Assembly: GCF_002736205.1 (NCBI RefSeq)
Contig: NZ_CP024091.1
Span: 4,027,555 to 4,091,554, forward strand
Source of the DNA: Pedobacter ginsengisoli
GTDB lineage: Bacteria > Bacteroidota > Bacteroidia > Sphingobacteriales > Sphingobacteriaceae
Reading direction: 5' to 3'
DNA length: 64,000 nt
Positions 34,918-44,080 of the stretch are shown here, piece after piece. How positions within the stretch are numbered: position 1 is the first letter of the stretch; each line of letters begins with the position of its first letter. Below the pieces are notes generated by a model. The model was not told where the DNA came from. It did not search any database and was given only the letters and a program-made list of their open reading frames with translations. A program made the translations under genes and the position numbers.

Positions 34918-35961
34918 ATGACTCAGGAATTTTCTATACGCAATTTAATCCGCGAACGCATAAACGATGTGAAATATGTGTTTCAGTTCAAGAAACAATT
35001 ATTTATTGTTGTTTTGGCCGGTGGTATACTGGGTGCTTTACTGGCATGGATGAAACCTGCCAATTATACCGCACGATTAACTTTTGTAGTGGATGATTCT
35101 AAAGCCGGAGGTGCCGGTGCCGGTTTGGCCGGACTTGCCGGTCAGCTGGGCTTTAATCTGGACGGACTTTCCGGTGCGGGGGGCGTACTTGCCGGAGATA
35201 ACGTACAGGAGCTTTTAAAAAGCCGGAAATTGATTAAAGCGACACTTTTAACCCCTTATGATTCGACGGGTAAACAATCCATTGCAGATCGTTACACCAA
35301 GGTGTATGAACTGGATAAGAAATGGAGCAAATACCTCAAATCAGGTGAACGACTAACTTTCCCCGTTGGAGGCAAGAACAATAGCCGGTTACAGGATAGT
35401 TTGTTACATGAAATGTCGATCCTTATTTTAAAGGATGAATTTGGGATTTCAAAAACCGACAAAAAATTAAGCTTTTTTGAGATAAATACCACTATGCGCG
35501 ACGAGAGACTAGCGCATTTATTTGGTGCAAGGATGCTGGCGCAGGCAGCGGATTTCTTTATCAGTACAAAAACCCTGCGTTTGAGGAATAATGTGAGCAG
35601 GCTTCAACACCGTGCTGATAGTATAAGCATGATCTTAAACCGTAAAACTTATGCTGCTTCGGCAGCTAACCAGAGTCTTTTAGACCTAAACCCAGCTTAT
35701 TCAGCCCCCAATGCTACTGCTGAACTAAAAGAAAGAGATAAAATTATATTAAATACTATTTTTACAGAAACTGTTAAGAACCTGGAATTGAGTAAAACAA
35801 TGCTTGCTCAGGAAACGCCAACTGTACAAATTGTTGATGAACCTGAGCTTCCGCTTAAAAAAAATAAACTAAAATATCCCTATACCATCCTTATCGGAAT
35901 GCTACTTTCTGGTGTTTTATTTGGGGTTTATTTAACTCTGATTAAGAAAGACTGCAATTAA
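34918..35961 (+). CDS. wzz: Wzz-type chain-length determinant of module B
   Basis: 347 residues, no kinase domain. TM1 lies near residues 27-46 (FIVVLAGGILGALLAWM), then a glycine/alanine-rich loop (GGAGAGLAGLAGQLGF), a periplasmic helical region and TM2 near the C-terminus (TILIGMLLSGVLFGVYL), preceded by VDEPELPLKKNKLK. It regulates chain length with Wzy and contacts the SLBB exporter. It is clearly related to 57772-58839: both share GDN, EL-KSR and TLLTP blocks. It ends head-to-head with the Wzi gene at 35962 with no gap. Confidence 0.85.
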   Translation: MTQEFSIRNLIRERINDVKYVFQFKKQLFIVVLAGGILGALLAWMKPANYTARLTFVVDDSKAGGAGAGLAGLAGQLGFNLDGLSGAGGVLAGDNVQELLKSRKLIKATLLTPYDSTGKQSIADRYTKVYELDKKWSKYLKSGERLTFPVGGKNNSRLQDSLLHEMSILILKDEFGISKTDKKLSFFEINTTMRDERLAHLFGARMLAQAADFFISTKTLRLRNNVSRLQHRADSISMILNRKTYAASAANQSLLDLNPAYSAPNATAELKERDKIILNTIFTETVKNLELSKTMLAQETPTVQIVDEPELPLKKNKLKYPYTILIGMLLSGVLFGVYLTLIKKDCN

Positions 35962-37653
35962 CTAGAAACGATAGCTAACACCAAATTCACCATGGATATT
36001 ATACTTATCATTATAAGGTATATAATAGGCATTGGGAGTATAACCTCTCATGTACCACTGCGAATTTAAAGATTTAATGGCTTGGAATTTGGCATTGAAC
36101 AATAAATTCCTATAGTTCCACTCGCCCTGGGCAGCAAGTGCAAAATCAACCCATTTGCGGCTTACCCCATTAAGATCTCCAATTGAATTATTATAAAAAT
36201 CCATATTATGCTCATAACGTTCAAAGGTAAACCCGAGTTTCTTTAAGCCATTAACCCAATTAATATCCAGAGACTGTAAATTACCATCTGTTCCTGCACC
36301 AAGTCGTTGTCCAAGATGGGTATACCCCTCATGAACTCTGGAATGGGTATAAAAATTACCTGCATCTTTAATTGTACGGATTAGAGGCTGCGATAATTGC
36401 GTAAGCTCTCCATTAATCTGAATAAACTCATTATCATTTCCTTTTAAAGGCACCAGCTTTCTGATACCAAACAAATAAGCCCTTGAATGGTCCGGTGAGG
36501 TTAAAAATTCCCTGAAGTTGTATGCGTTGTCGTTTTTTCCATATTCAAAATAAACTTCAGCCTTAGCCCTGGTAAAAACCCATCTGGCATATAAAGAGGT
36601 TCTCTGATCCCGGTCAAATGGATCATCAAAAGTGGCAACTGCATTCTTTTGAAATGGAACAAAAAATGGAAAATAATCGCCAAAGCTATTAACATCCTTA
36701 CCATAGGCGGCAAATGTTCTGGTAAAACCAAGAAATAAGCCAGGAACCCATTTAGGCTGATATGCCAGGTTAAACCCAGCTAAATATCTCCAGCTTCCAT
36801 CCTTAGGCCTGTATACATTTTTCCCTGTTGATAATGTTGTTTGCAACAGAGGAGAATATCCCGAAGAAGTTAACCTGCCTCCTATTACCTGAGCTTCCAA
36901 GGAACCAATATAGATATTTACAGGCTTAACCGTATTCAAAGTAAGATGCCTGAAACCCGGTGCACTATTACCCATAATGAGAGAATTACGCACGCCAGGC
37001 CCCCACCATAAATTCTCGTTAGAAAATCCAAAAGAGGCAGGACCAAAGGTTAAACGAATACTGCTTTGCCCTAATAACAGTTTATTATAAGCCCCGGTTC
37101 CAAATCTTTCAGGTGCATCTATTGTATTATACGCATTATAATACCTCTGAATCTCGGCATCAGATTTACCTTTTGCAAAGCCATCAAAATCAGTATTTAT
37201 AGCATGAACATATTCCGGCCTAAGTTGGATACTCAATGGACCAAATTTTACAAAAAAACCTCCGGAAACCAAGGTCTGATATCCCTTAGCCGGAATCATC
37301 GCACCATCACTCCATCCATAAGGTCTTTGCGAGTTAATTTGCTGCTGCCAGCTAACAGGCAGGATCTGAAATTTACCCTTCCCATTGGCAAAGGTAAAGG
37401 GTTTACTAAAATTCAACCAGCTTTCTTCGGCCAGGGTACTATTAGGATCAAATACATTGCTTACCTTTAGCCCTTCTGCAGATAAGGGACGAACACTAAA
37501 TGAAATGCCGGAATCTAACTTCCCTATCATTTGCATTCTTCTGTAATAATCTTCCAATATTTGCGTACCCACAGGTATAGTTTGGGCAGAGACAATGCTC
37601 AACAGTCCACTGAAAATAATAAATCCGGGAATTAAAAAAAATAACTTCTTCAT
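35962..37653 (-). CDS. Wzi-family outer-membrane protein, tandem paralog 1
   Basis: 563 residues with signal peptide (IVSAQ), a short PVGTQILEDYYRRMQMIGKL region and a long beta-barrel portion ending in GVSYRF. WWGPGVRNSLIMGNSAPGF and PYGWSDGAMIPAKGYQ are shared almost unchanged with the gene at 37665-39338, so the two arose by tandem duplication. Wzi proteins hold polysaccharide at the outer surface. The gene follows its paralog by 11 bases and is read leftwards, opposite to module B. Confidence 0.82.
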   Translation of the reverse strand: MKKLFFLIPGFIIFSGLLSIVSAQTIPVGTQILEDYYRRMQMIGKLDSGISFSVRPLSAEGLKVSNVFDPNSTLAEESWLNFSKPFTFANGKGKFQILPVSWQQQINSQRPYGWSDGAMIPAKGYQTLVSGGFFVKFGPLSIQLRPEYVHAINTDFDGFAKGKSDAEIQRYYNAYNTIDAPERFGTGAYNKLLLGQSSIRLTFGPASFGFSNENLWWGPGVRNSLIMGNSAPGFRHLTLNTVKPVNIYIGSLEAQVIGGRLTSSGYSPLLQTTLSTGKNVYRPKDGSWRYLAGFNLAYQPKWVPGLFLGFTRTFAAYGKDVNSFGDYFPFFVPFQKNAVATFDDPFDRDQRTSLYARWVFTRAKAEVYFEYGKNDNAYNFREFLTSPDHSRAYLFGIRKLVPLKGNDNEFIQINGELTQLSQPLIRTIKDAGNFYTHSRVHEGYTHLGQRLGAGTDGNLQSLDINWVNGLKKLGFTFERYEHNMDFYNNSIGDLNGVSRKWVDFALAAQGEWNYRNLLFNAKFQAIKSLNSQWYMRGYTPNAYYIPYNDKYNIHGEFGVSYRF

Positions 37654-37664
37654 CTGTCTTGCCC

Positions 37665-39338
37665 TTAAAATCTATAAGTTAAACCCGCTTGTAATTGTAA
37701 ATTAAATGCATCTTTCCCCGGAACCATGTATTTTTCCCCTGGCTTCTGAATGAGGTACCATTGGTAATTTAAAGACTGTATGGCCTGAAGTTTTGCATTA
37801 AAGATGAAATTCTTATAATTCCATTCTCCGTTGGCTGCGAGACTAAAATCAGTCCAGTTTCGTCTAAAGTCTTTAGAATCGATATAGGCATAATAATAAA
37901 AATCAGTATTGTGCACATAACGTTCCAGCTGTAGTCCCAGGCGCTTTAAGCTACTGATCCAGCTCACCTCAATAGACTGCATGTTGCCACCAGGACCAAT
38001 GCCAGCACCTAAAACTTCTCCCCTGTTCGTATAACCATGAGGAATGCCGGAACTATTGTACCATCCTGAAGCCTTCAACACATTCTTCAAAGAAGGGTCA
38101 CCCATTTGTGTGACCTCGACCCCTAATAAAATATTTTCATTACGGGAACGGTTAAATGGCAGCAATTTCCTAACCCCAAAAATATATGCTCTTGCAGTGG
38201 CCGGATCTAAAAGAAAATCACCAGAATAGTTGTTATGCCCATATTCAAAATACATTTCGGCTTTTTCTTCCGGCCACAACCACCTTAGGAATATTGACCC
38301 TCTCTCATCACGTTTATTAATTGGTTCATCGGCAGTGACAACCTTGTTGGAAGAGAAAAGTGGCAAATAATCAGAGAAGCCCTTCAAATCTTTACTATAG
38401 GTTTGCGAACTTTTTGTCAGGCCTAAAAATAATCCGGGAACCCATTTAGGCTGCCAGGTTAAAACTACTCCGGATAAATAACGCCAGTCTTTTGGCTTGG
38501 GTATATAGAGATTCGACCCCATATAAATCTTATCCGGCTCCAAAGGCCCAAATCCAGAACCTTCTAATCGGCCTGCGATCAATTGTCCTTCAAATGATCC
38601 GATAGAAGTTTTGATTGGTTTGGTTGTATTTAAAGTAAGGTGCTTAAACCCTGGTGCTGAATTACTCATCAAAAGAGAATTTCTCATTCCAGGCCCCCAC
38701 CAAAGATTCTCGGTTGATACACCTACAGACATCCCTTTATAATTTAGCCTGATGCTGCTTTGCCCCCAGTAGGCCTTAGAATATTCTTTATTCCCAAATC
38801 TTGCCGGAAGATCTATTTTGTTATAAAAATCATAGTAACGGGCAAAAATAATATCATAATGATCTTCATTTAAAGTAACAAACTTCGGATTTCCCGCTAC
38901 TACGATTTCTGGCTGAAATTGAATACTTAATGGACCGTACTCTGCGTATATGCCAGGACTTAACAACATCTGGAGTCCTTTTGCCGGAATCATGGCACCA
39001 TCATTCCATCCATATGGGTGATGTGTATTAAACTGGGTTTGAAAACTAAAAGGTAAAAGCTTCGCTCGAAATTTGCCTTCTATCCATTCGCTATCTGTCT
39101 CGAGTAGGTTATACCTTATCTCGGTAGAATCTGGATAGGCTCCATCCTTTACCTTAAAAGCTGAATATGGCACCAATGGCCTCACTGTAAAGGAAACCGA
39201 AGAATCCAGATCTCCTTTCAACTGTTCTCTACGGTAATAATCTTCAAGCGCCTTTGTACCTACCGGTAAAGTTTGAGCATTAAGCAAAATAGTGCTTAAC
39301 ATTAATGAGGGTAATACAAGATAATTTAGCCACCTCAT
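37665..39338 (-). CDS. Wzi-family outer-membrane protein, tandem paralog 2
   Basis: 557 residues, signal peptide ILLNAQ, then the paralog-typical LPVGTKALEDYYRREQLKG and, further on, WWGPGMRNSLLMSNSAPGF. It ends in LTYRF, an aromatic C-terminus suitable for outer-membrane insertion. The ATG overlaps the stop codon of the small lipoprotein gene (ATGA), so lipoprotein and both Wzi proteins are co-expressed. Two Wzi copies next to each other may recognise different polysaccharides of this locus; that is inference. Confidence 0.82.
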   Translation of the reverse strand: MRWLNYLVLPSLMLSTILLNAQTLPVGTKALEDYYRREQLKGDLDSSVSFTVRPLVPYSAFKVKDGAYPDSTEIRYNLLETDSEWIEGKFRAKLLPFSFQTQFNTHHPYGWNDGAMIPAKGLQMLLSPGIYAEYGPLSIQFQPEIVVAGNPKFVTLNEDHYDIIFARYYDFYNKIDLPARFGNKEYSKAYWGQSSIRLNYKGMSVGVSTENLWWGPGMRNSLLMSNSAPGFKHLTLNTTKPIKTSIGSFEGQLIAGRLEGSGFGPLEPDKIYMGSNLYIPKPKDWRYLSGVVLTWQPKWVPGLFLGLTKSSQTYSKDLKGFSDYLPLFSSNKVVTADEPINKRDERGSIFLRWLWPEEKAEMYFEYGHNNYSGDFLLDPATARAYIFGVRKLLPFNRSRNENILLGVEVTQMGDPSLKNVLKASGWYNSSGIPHGYTNRGEVLGAGIGPGGNMQSIEVSWISSLKRLGLQLERYVHNTDFYYYAYIDSKDFRRNWTDFSLAANGEWNYKNFIFNAKLQAIQSLNYQWYLIQKPGEKYMVPGKDAFNLQLQAGLTYRF

Positions 39339-39973
39339 AAGCCAATCGCTTTAACATTAATATTATCAATAGACCAACTCTCGTCACAAAGTGGATCATT
39401 CGTATTGGTCTGTACCAGTTTATCCATACACTTTATCAGGATGCTTGATTTTGAATGTGAGATGCGCTTCTTTATTCTGTACAAAGTCGTTTTACCAACA
39501 GTATGACATACTGTTGGTAAATTTATTTTGAAAGCCCCTGTTTTAGGATTGTTATTAAAATTTGGATAATCATTAGGATAAGATTGTGGAGAACAATTCA
39601 TTCCAACTCCACAGGTATTATTTGAAAATGTGGTATTAATGTATTCCTTGCCATCTAAAATTAGTTTCCAGATATCCGGTCCGTCTATATTGTCATTATT
39701 TTGATTCCCATCCCAGCTGTCATGAATGTAGAGGTCAAAAGTAACTTCTACCAGATCATGCTTAGGCAGATCAGTAAGTGAAAGTTCAAAACCACCATTA
39801 TTATATTGGCCCAGAACTTTAGAATTATTGTAGGTTGTTAAAATTCCACCAGTGATGCCTTTAAGGTCACCTTGTTCAAAATCATTGCTATAAACATTCA
39901 CCCGACTGGTAACATCTTTAGTGCAGGAGGAAAACAAAATGAGGCAAAGTACAATTAGTATATTTTTATTCAT
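39335..39973 (-). CDS. Small surface lipoprotein, beta-sandwich-like, function unknown
   Basis: I take the ATG at 39971-39973 rather than the TTG one codon upstream. The 212-residue product has a lipobox, LILFSSC, with Cys at position 17. The rest looks beta-rich, with NDFEQGDLKGI, FDLYIHDSWDGNQ, DGPDIWKLILDGKEY and the C-terminal SWSIDNINVKAIG; Asp/Asn-rich loops could bind calcium or sugars, as in carbohydrate-binding or laminin-G-like modules. I do not recognise a family. Translational coupling to the two Wzi genes points to a role in surface attachment of polysaccharide. Confidence 0.6.
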   Translation of the reverse strand: MNKNILIVLCLILFSSCTKDVTSRVNVYSNDFEQGDLKGITGGILTTYNNSKVLGQYNNGGFELSLTDLPKHDLVEVTFDLYIHDSWDGNQNNDNIDGPDIWKLILDGKEYINTTFSNNTCGVGMNCSPQSYPNDYPNFNNNPKTGAFKINLPTVCHTVGKTTLYRIKKRISHSKSSILIKCMDKLVQTNTNDPLCDESWSIDNINVKAIGL

Positions 39974-40094
39974 CAATCACTTTTTTATTTGCATAAAATA
40001 TCAATCAAATGCCACACACAACTATAGTGCCGTTTTTAAAAAACAAAAACAGCTGATTAGCTGCGGCAAACTTAGCGTTTAATAAGGAAGGATT

Positions 40095-41243
40095 TTAATT
40101 TTCTGAGATTTTCTCCAAAACACGCTCTGCAAAACTCTTTTCAGATCTAGCCGGCTTAGTACGTTTCACGGAGCCAGCCAATGATGCGGTTTTTTTGAAC
40201 CTATTTATAAATAAGCTTAGAATACCATTCAAGGTTAGCATTAAGAGCATTGTAAAACTGACTAATTCCGCATCACCCATATTTTGTAGTGAAAGCGCCG
40301 CAATAATAAAAACAACATTTACAGAAGAAAGTACTAATGTAGCCTGCACATGGCTTAAACCCAGAGAAAGCAAGCGATGATGAATGTGGTTGCTATCTGC
40401 AGTAAATGGGGATGTGCCACGCAGAATTCTTAGAGTAAAAACACGTAAGGTATCAAAAACCGGTATGATCAAAATTGCAGAAACCAGTCCTATCCCTGAG
40501 GTAATTTGAAAGGGGCCTGTCATTACATTCTCTGAAAGGCTGACATTTATAAATTTAATACTCAAGACTGCTGCAATAAAGCCCAGAAGAAGTGAGCCTG
40601 AATCACCCATAAAGATCCTGGCTGGGGTAACATTGAAGAACAGGAAGCCCAATAGTGCACCTGCCAAACTGGTGGCCAGGTATGCCCAACCAAGGTCTCC
40701 GGACTTATAAAAAAGGACACCAAATATCATGCTCAAAACTAGTCCTATAGAACCGGCTAATCCATCAATACCATCTATCAGATTAAAGGCATTAACAATG
40801 CCCACAATAAAAAAAACGGTTAAGGTTATACTTGCATAATAAGGAATATCATAAACCCCAAAAACACCATGCAAATCACTAATTCTTATGTTGGCTACTA
40901 TAGCTACTATACAAGCACTTAAGAATTGTGCAACAAATTTGATACCCGGGCCTAAACCTATAATATCATCCTTTAAACCAATCATAAAAAGCACGAGACC
41001 ACCGGCCATCAAAACATTTGCTTCAGGAAGCACCTGAGATGGAATAAATATAGAGCAGGAAAAAAGAAATCCTGTAAAAATTGCTACACCACCAAAATTT
41101 GGAATAATGCGTTTATGGATCTTACGAGACTCATTTGGATCATCAAATAACCGCTTTCTAAGAGATACAGTAATAATAGGCGGAATAGCAAAGGCTACTA
41201 TTAGTAAGCTGGTTAAATAGATCAGCGTAAAAAGCATAGGCAT
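40095..41243 (-). CDS. wecA: WecA/TagO-type undecaprenyl-phosphate HexNAc-1-phosphate transferase
   Basis: 382 residues with about eleven transmembrane segments. The catalytic motifs of the MraY/WecA superfamily are present: GLKDDIIGLG, NAFNLIDGIDGLAGS, RIFMGDSGSLLLGF and the histidine box DSNHIHHRLLSLG. It transfers GlcNAc-1-phosphate or a related sugar to undecaprenyl phosphate and so starts repeat-unit synthesis. It is the initiating enzyme expected for module C, complementing the WcaJ-type enzyme at 18211. The C-terminal tail (KRTKPARSEKSF) is basic and cytoplasmic. The gene has 121 bases upstream with a promoter-like element. Confidence 0.9.
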   Translation of the reverse strand: MPMLFTLIYLTSLLIVAFAIPPIITVSLRKRLFDDPNESRKIHKRIIPNFGGVAIFTGFLFSCSIFIPSQVLPEANVLMAGGLVLFMIGLKDDIIGLGPGIKFVAQFLSACIVAIVANIRISDLHGVFGVYDIPYYASITLTVFFIVGIVNAFNLIDGIDGLAGSIGLVLSMIFGVLFYKSGDLGWAYLATSLAGALLGFLFFNVTPARIFMGDSGSLLLGFIAAVLSIKFINVSLSENVMTGPFQITSGIGLVSAILIIPVFDTLRVFTLRILRGTSPFTADSNHIHHRLLSLGLSHVQATLVLSSVNVVFIIAALSLQNMGDAELVSFTMLLMLTLNGILSLFINRFKKTASLAGSVKRTKPARSEKSFAERVLEKISEN

Positions 41244-41279
41244 AATGGTTTGTTTGAGAGCCGAGAACTAGATTAATGC

Positions 41280-41287
41280 CAAAGTTA
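41280..41287 (-). promoter_or_regulatory. Candidate -7 element upstream of wecA
   Basis: Leftward TAACTTTG matches TAnnTTTG and would start transcription about 30 bases before the wecA ATG. A TTTG -33 box at 19-21 bases is missing. It suggests that wecA can be expressed independently of the long operon above it. Confidence 0.35.
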
Positions 41288-41364
41288 ATCTTTTTAATCA
41301 GAAAAGCGATTATATATCCTTTATTTTACTTAAGACAAGTTATAAGCCTTATTTAAATCATTTT

Positions 41365-42360
41365 TTAAGCAAACAATTCAGTTAACCAACCCTCTAATGA
41401 ATATTTACATTTCAATGCATGCTCTGGGGGACAATACTGAGTTTCGAAAAAAGATTTAGGGATCACCGGACGATCCCTGTTTACGACACATATGTTGTGA
41501 GGATTATAAAAATCATATTCTTTTATGTGAACATTTGTTGTAATCAACTTTTTATTGGCTCCCAAAGCTTCTATTGTCCTGATCGTTAATCCAGTTTGAG
41601 ATGGATGCTGAATATCTAAAACCGCGAATGACTCACCGATGCACTGGATTGTTTTATGTTGAGAAAAAGACCGAAAACTAAATTCCTTAAACCTGGCATT
41701 GTAGAACTTTATATCCACCATCTTTTTATAAAAAAAGAGAATGGGGCTAGAAAAAAACATAAAAAAATAAGTGTTCAATGATAATTGTGCCAATTGTTTT
41801 CTGATCTCAGATATGAGTTGGTATCTATCGCTATGCACTGTCCCAATAAAGCAAAGGGCATTTTTGATTGGAATATTGGTTTTTATCTCAGCATATGAAT
41901 CTATATAAAAAAGGGGTCTGAAATTAACTCCTGGAATGGCGTCAGCATCAGTTTTATCGAATGAATATATACGATCAAAAAATGGCAAATAGTCTAAAGT
42001 ATATTTCTTATTCTGAAGAGAATCCCACATATATAAAACAAAGATTGCTGAAGATTGTTGCTGTTTCAATGTTTTTAAAAGTGAGGGAAGCATCGCTTCA
42101 ATATTAATCACAAAAACATAGTCATACCGTTTTCTTTCAGTTTTCTTAAATATAGTCCCATAATAAGAAAGAATTTTCCTCCTAAGCAGATTCTTATTTA
42201 TTCTGATACTTGCTTTTGTAACAAAATTATTCTTCGGCCTTTCATCAAAGTAATCGACTTCCGCACCCATCTTCTTAAGCTTATTAGATATTTCCAACTC
42301 ATAACCAAAGAAATTTGGAGCAAACAATAATACTTTTTTATCTGCAAGACCGGCCATCAT
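41365..42360 (-). CDS. CgeB-like GT-B glycosyltransferase, paralog 1
   Basis: 331 residues. KVLLFAPNFFGYELEISNKL and KKMGAEVDYFDERPKNNF open the protein; YDYVFVINIEAMLP, MWDSLQNK and the later DIQHPSQTGLTIRTIEALG with KLITTN fit a GT-B fold with a CgeB/GT1-like donor domain. It shares this layout with 46827-47810 (GKRILFVGPVFHDYHLIIIN; VSNPNQTGLAMRVIESLA). These proteins are usually annotated only as hypothetical or lipopolysaccharide biosynthesis proteins. It should add a sugar to the module C unit. The ATG overlaps the epimerase stop by four bases. Confidence 0.65.
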   Translation of the reverse strand: MMAGLADKKVLLFAPNFFGYELEISNKLKKMGAEVDYFDERPKNNFVTKASIRINKNLLRRKILSYYGTIFKKTERKRYDYVFVINIEAMLPSLLKTLKQQQSSAIFVLYMWDSLQNKKYTLDYLPFFDRIYSFDKTDADAIPGVNFRPLFYIDSYAEIKTNIPIKNALCFIGTVHSDRYQLISEIRKQLAQLSLNTYFFMFFSSPILFFYKKMVDIKFYNARFKEFSFRSFSQHKTIQCIGESFAVLDIQHPSQTGLTIRTIEALGANKKLITTNVHIKEYDFYNPHNICVVNRDRPVIPKSFFETQYCPPEHALKCKYSLEGWLTELFA

Positions 42361-43493
42361 TTATATAAACCCCTGGTTTTCATCTCATTTATAGATTCAG
42401 CAGAATTATCTGACTCTACTTCCTGCAAATTTACCCAATCAGTAAATAACCTCAATCCTTCACTAAATGTGAATTTTGGTTCAAAACCCAGTTTTGACTT
42501 AATTTTAGTTAGGTCAGCATAGTTGTGACGGATATCGCCTAAGCGATAATTTCCAGTTATAGTGATAGGAACTTCGACTTCATAATTTTTCAGCAGTTCT
42601 TTTGCCACAGTCACCACATCAACGGCAACACCTGACCCTACGTTAAAAACCTCTCCATCTGCTTCAGAACTCTCTATACCCAAAATAGTTGCATCAACTA
42701 TATCATCAATAAAAACAAAATCTCGTGTTTCCTTTCCATCTTCAAAGATATTTATTCCGTTACCGTTTTTTATCTGGGTTGAGAATATTGAGAGTATGCC
42801 AGTATATGGATTTTTTAAGGATTGGCCAGGTCCGTAAACATTCTGATATCTGAATGCCACAGGTGCTATTCCAAGTGTTGGACAAACAGTCATAATCATT
42901 TGTTCCTGATTTTGTTTTGTTATGCCATATACTGATGATGGATGAATTTTCGATTCTTCGTCTGTGGCCATTACTATTAACTGCTCTCCACTATCGCCAT
43001 ATTTAACATCAAAATCACCATTATCCATATATCGTGCAACACGATGCTTAGGATAGACAATTCCATGTTCATCACTATTATATTTCCCCTCACCATAAAT
43101 TGAGCGTGAAGAGGCAATGATCACCTTTTTTACTTGATTTTCCTGATTTGCCAAAATATCAAGCAAAATTGCCGTCCCGTTAATATTGACGTCAACATAT
43201 TTCTGAATTTCATACATCGACTGACCGGTTCCTGTTTCTGCAGCAAAATGAACCACAACATCCTGCCCGTTCAAGGCTCGTTGCCAGTCATTTTTTGAAG
43301 TCACTGACCCCTGAACAAAGTTAACCTTATCTTTTATACTCCTGTAAAGCGGAGAAGTTTCAGCGGGATTATCTCCATGGATTTGCCGGGATAAATTATC
43401 AAGGACAGTAACTTCATATCCTTTACCCATCAGTTTCAAAGCCAATTTAGAACCTATAAATCCTGCTCCACCTGTTATTAATATTCTATTCAT
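42357..43493 (-). CDS. SDR-family sugar-nucleotide 4-epimerase (dTDP-L-rhamnose 4-epimerase-like)
   Basis: 378 residues. The NAD motif ILITGGAGFIGSKLALKL, the characteristic HFAAETGTGQSMYEI, an active-site region SSRSIYGEG and SSVYGITKQNQEQ, and DGKETRDFVFIDDIVDA identify an extended SDR. The AAETGTGQSMYEI segment is the one I associate with dTDP-L-rhamnose 4-epimerases that make dTDP-6-deoxy-L-talose. No rml genes lie in the window, so dTDP-rhamnose would have to come from elsewhere in the genome. A UDP-hexose 4-epimerase is the alternative. Confidence 0.7.
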   Translation of the reverse strand: MNRILITGGAGFIGSKLALKLMGKGYEVTVLDNLSRQIHGDNPAETSPLYRSIKDKVNFVQGSVTSKNDWQRALNGQDVVVHFAAETGTGQSMYEIQKYVDVNINGTAILLDILANQENQVKKVIIASSRSIYGEGKYNSDEHGIVYPKHRVARYMDNGDFDVKYGDSGEQLIVMATDEESKIHPSSVYGITKQNQEQMIMTVCPTLGIAPVAFRYQNVYGPGQSLKNPYTGILSIFSTQIKNGNGINIFEDGKETRDFVFIDDIVDATILGIESSEADGEVFNVGSGVAVDVVTVAKELLKNYEVEVPITITGNYRLGDIRHNYADLTKIKSKLGFEPKFTFSEGLRLFTDWVNLQEVESDNSAESINEMKTRGLYK

Positions 43494-43507
43494 GTTTTAT
43501 TCCTCTC

Positions 43508-44080
43508 TTAAATAAGAAATGAGCCGTCCGGGGCGGTTCTTTCCCATTTCATGGTATTTAAATTATATCTTTTGACAACCTTTGCAGGAGCGCCCACAAT
43601 TACTGAATAGTCCGGAAAATATCCTCTTACAACTGAACTTGCACCCACCACACATTGTTTACCGAGTACGGTTCCGGCCTGAATTGCTACACCGTATCCT
43701 ATAAAGCAATTGCTGCCTATTTTAGTATCATTTACTATCATTTTTTGATCAAGAATATGTGTCCCGATTTCTTGATAATCATGATCAATGTTTGTAACAA
43801 ATACATTTCCAGAAATTGTAGTATTGCTCCCAATTATGAGATTTCCCGCAGAAGTTATATGAAAATTCTGCCCGATCGAAACCCCCTGTTCAAATGTCAC
43901 TGTCCCCTCGCCATGTGTCTCAATCCTTAATCCGGGAAATATCCTAACCCTTTTATTTACAATAACTCTTTTAAGTCCTAATGTAAAAAGAGGCAAACCA
44001 ATGTAAGATGGGAATGAGAACTTTTTAAAGAACGGAGCATAACAAATAGAAATAAATCCCCAATACAGCTTATAAATCAT
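43508..44080 (-). CDS. Hexapeptide (LbH) acyltransferase
   Basis: 190 residues with beta-helix repeats (GTVTFEQGVSIGQNFHI, IIGSNTTISGNVFVTNIDHDY, IGSNCFIGYGVAIQAGTVLG) and the typical end, YSVIVGAPAKVVKRYN. The NIDHDY histidine corresponds to the acetyl-transfer position of the WcaF/maltose-O-acetyltransferase group. It probably O-acetylates a module C sugar in the cytoplasm. It overlaps the following GT2 gene by four bases, so both are co-translated. Confidence 0.8.
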   Translation of the reverse strand: MIYKLYWGFISICYAPFFKKFSFPSYIGLPLFTLGLKRVIVNKRVRIFPGLRIETHGEGTVTFEQGVSIGQNFHITSAGNLIIGSNTTISGNVFVTNIDHDYQEIGTHILDQKMIVNDTKIGSNCFIGYGVAIQAGTVLGKQCVVGASSVVRGYFPDYSVIVGAPAKVVKRYNLNTMKWERTAPDGSFLI

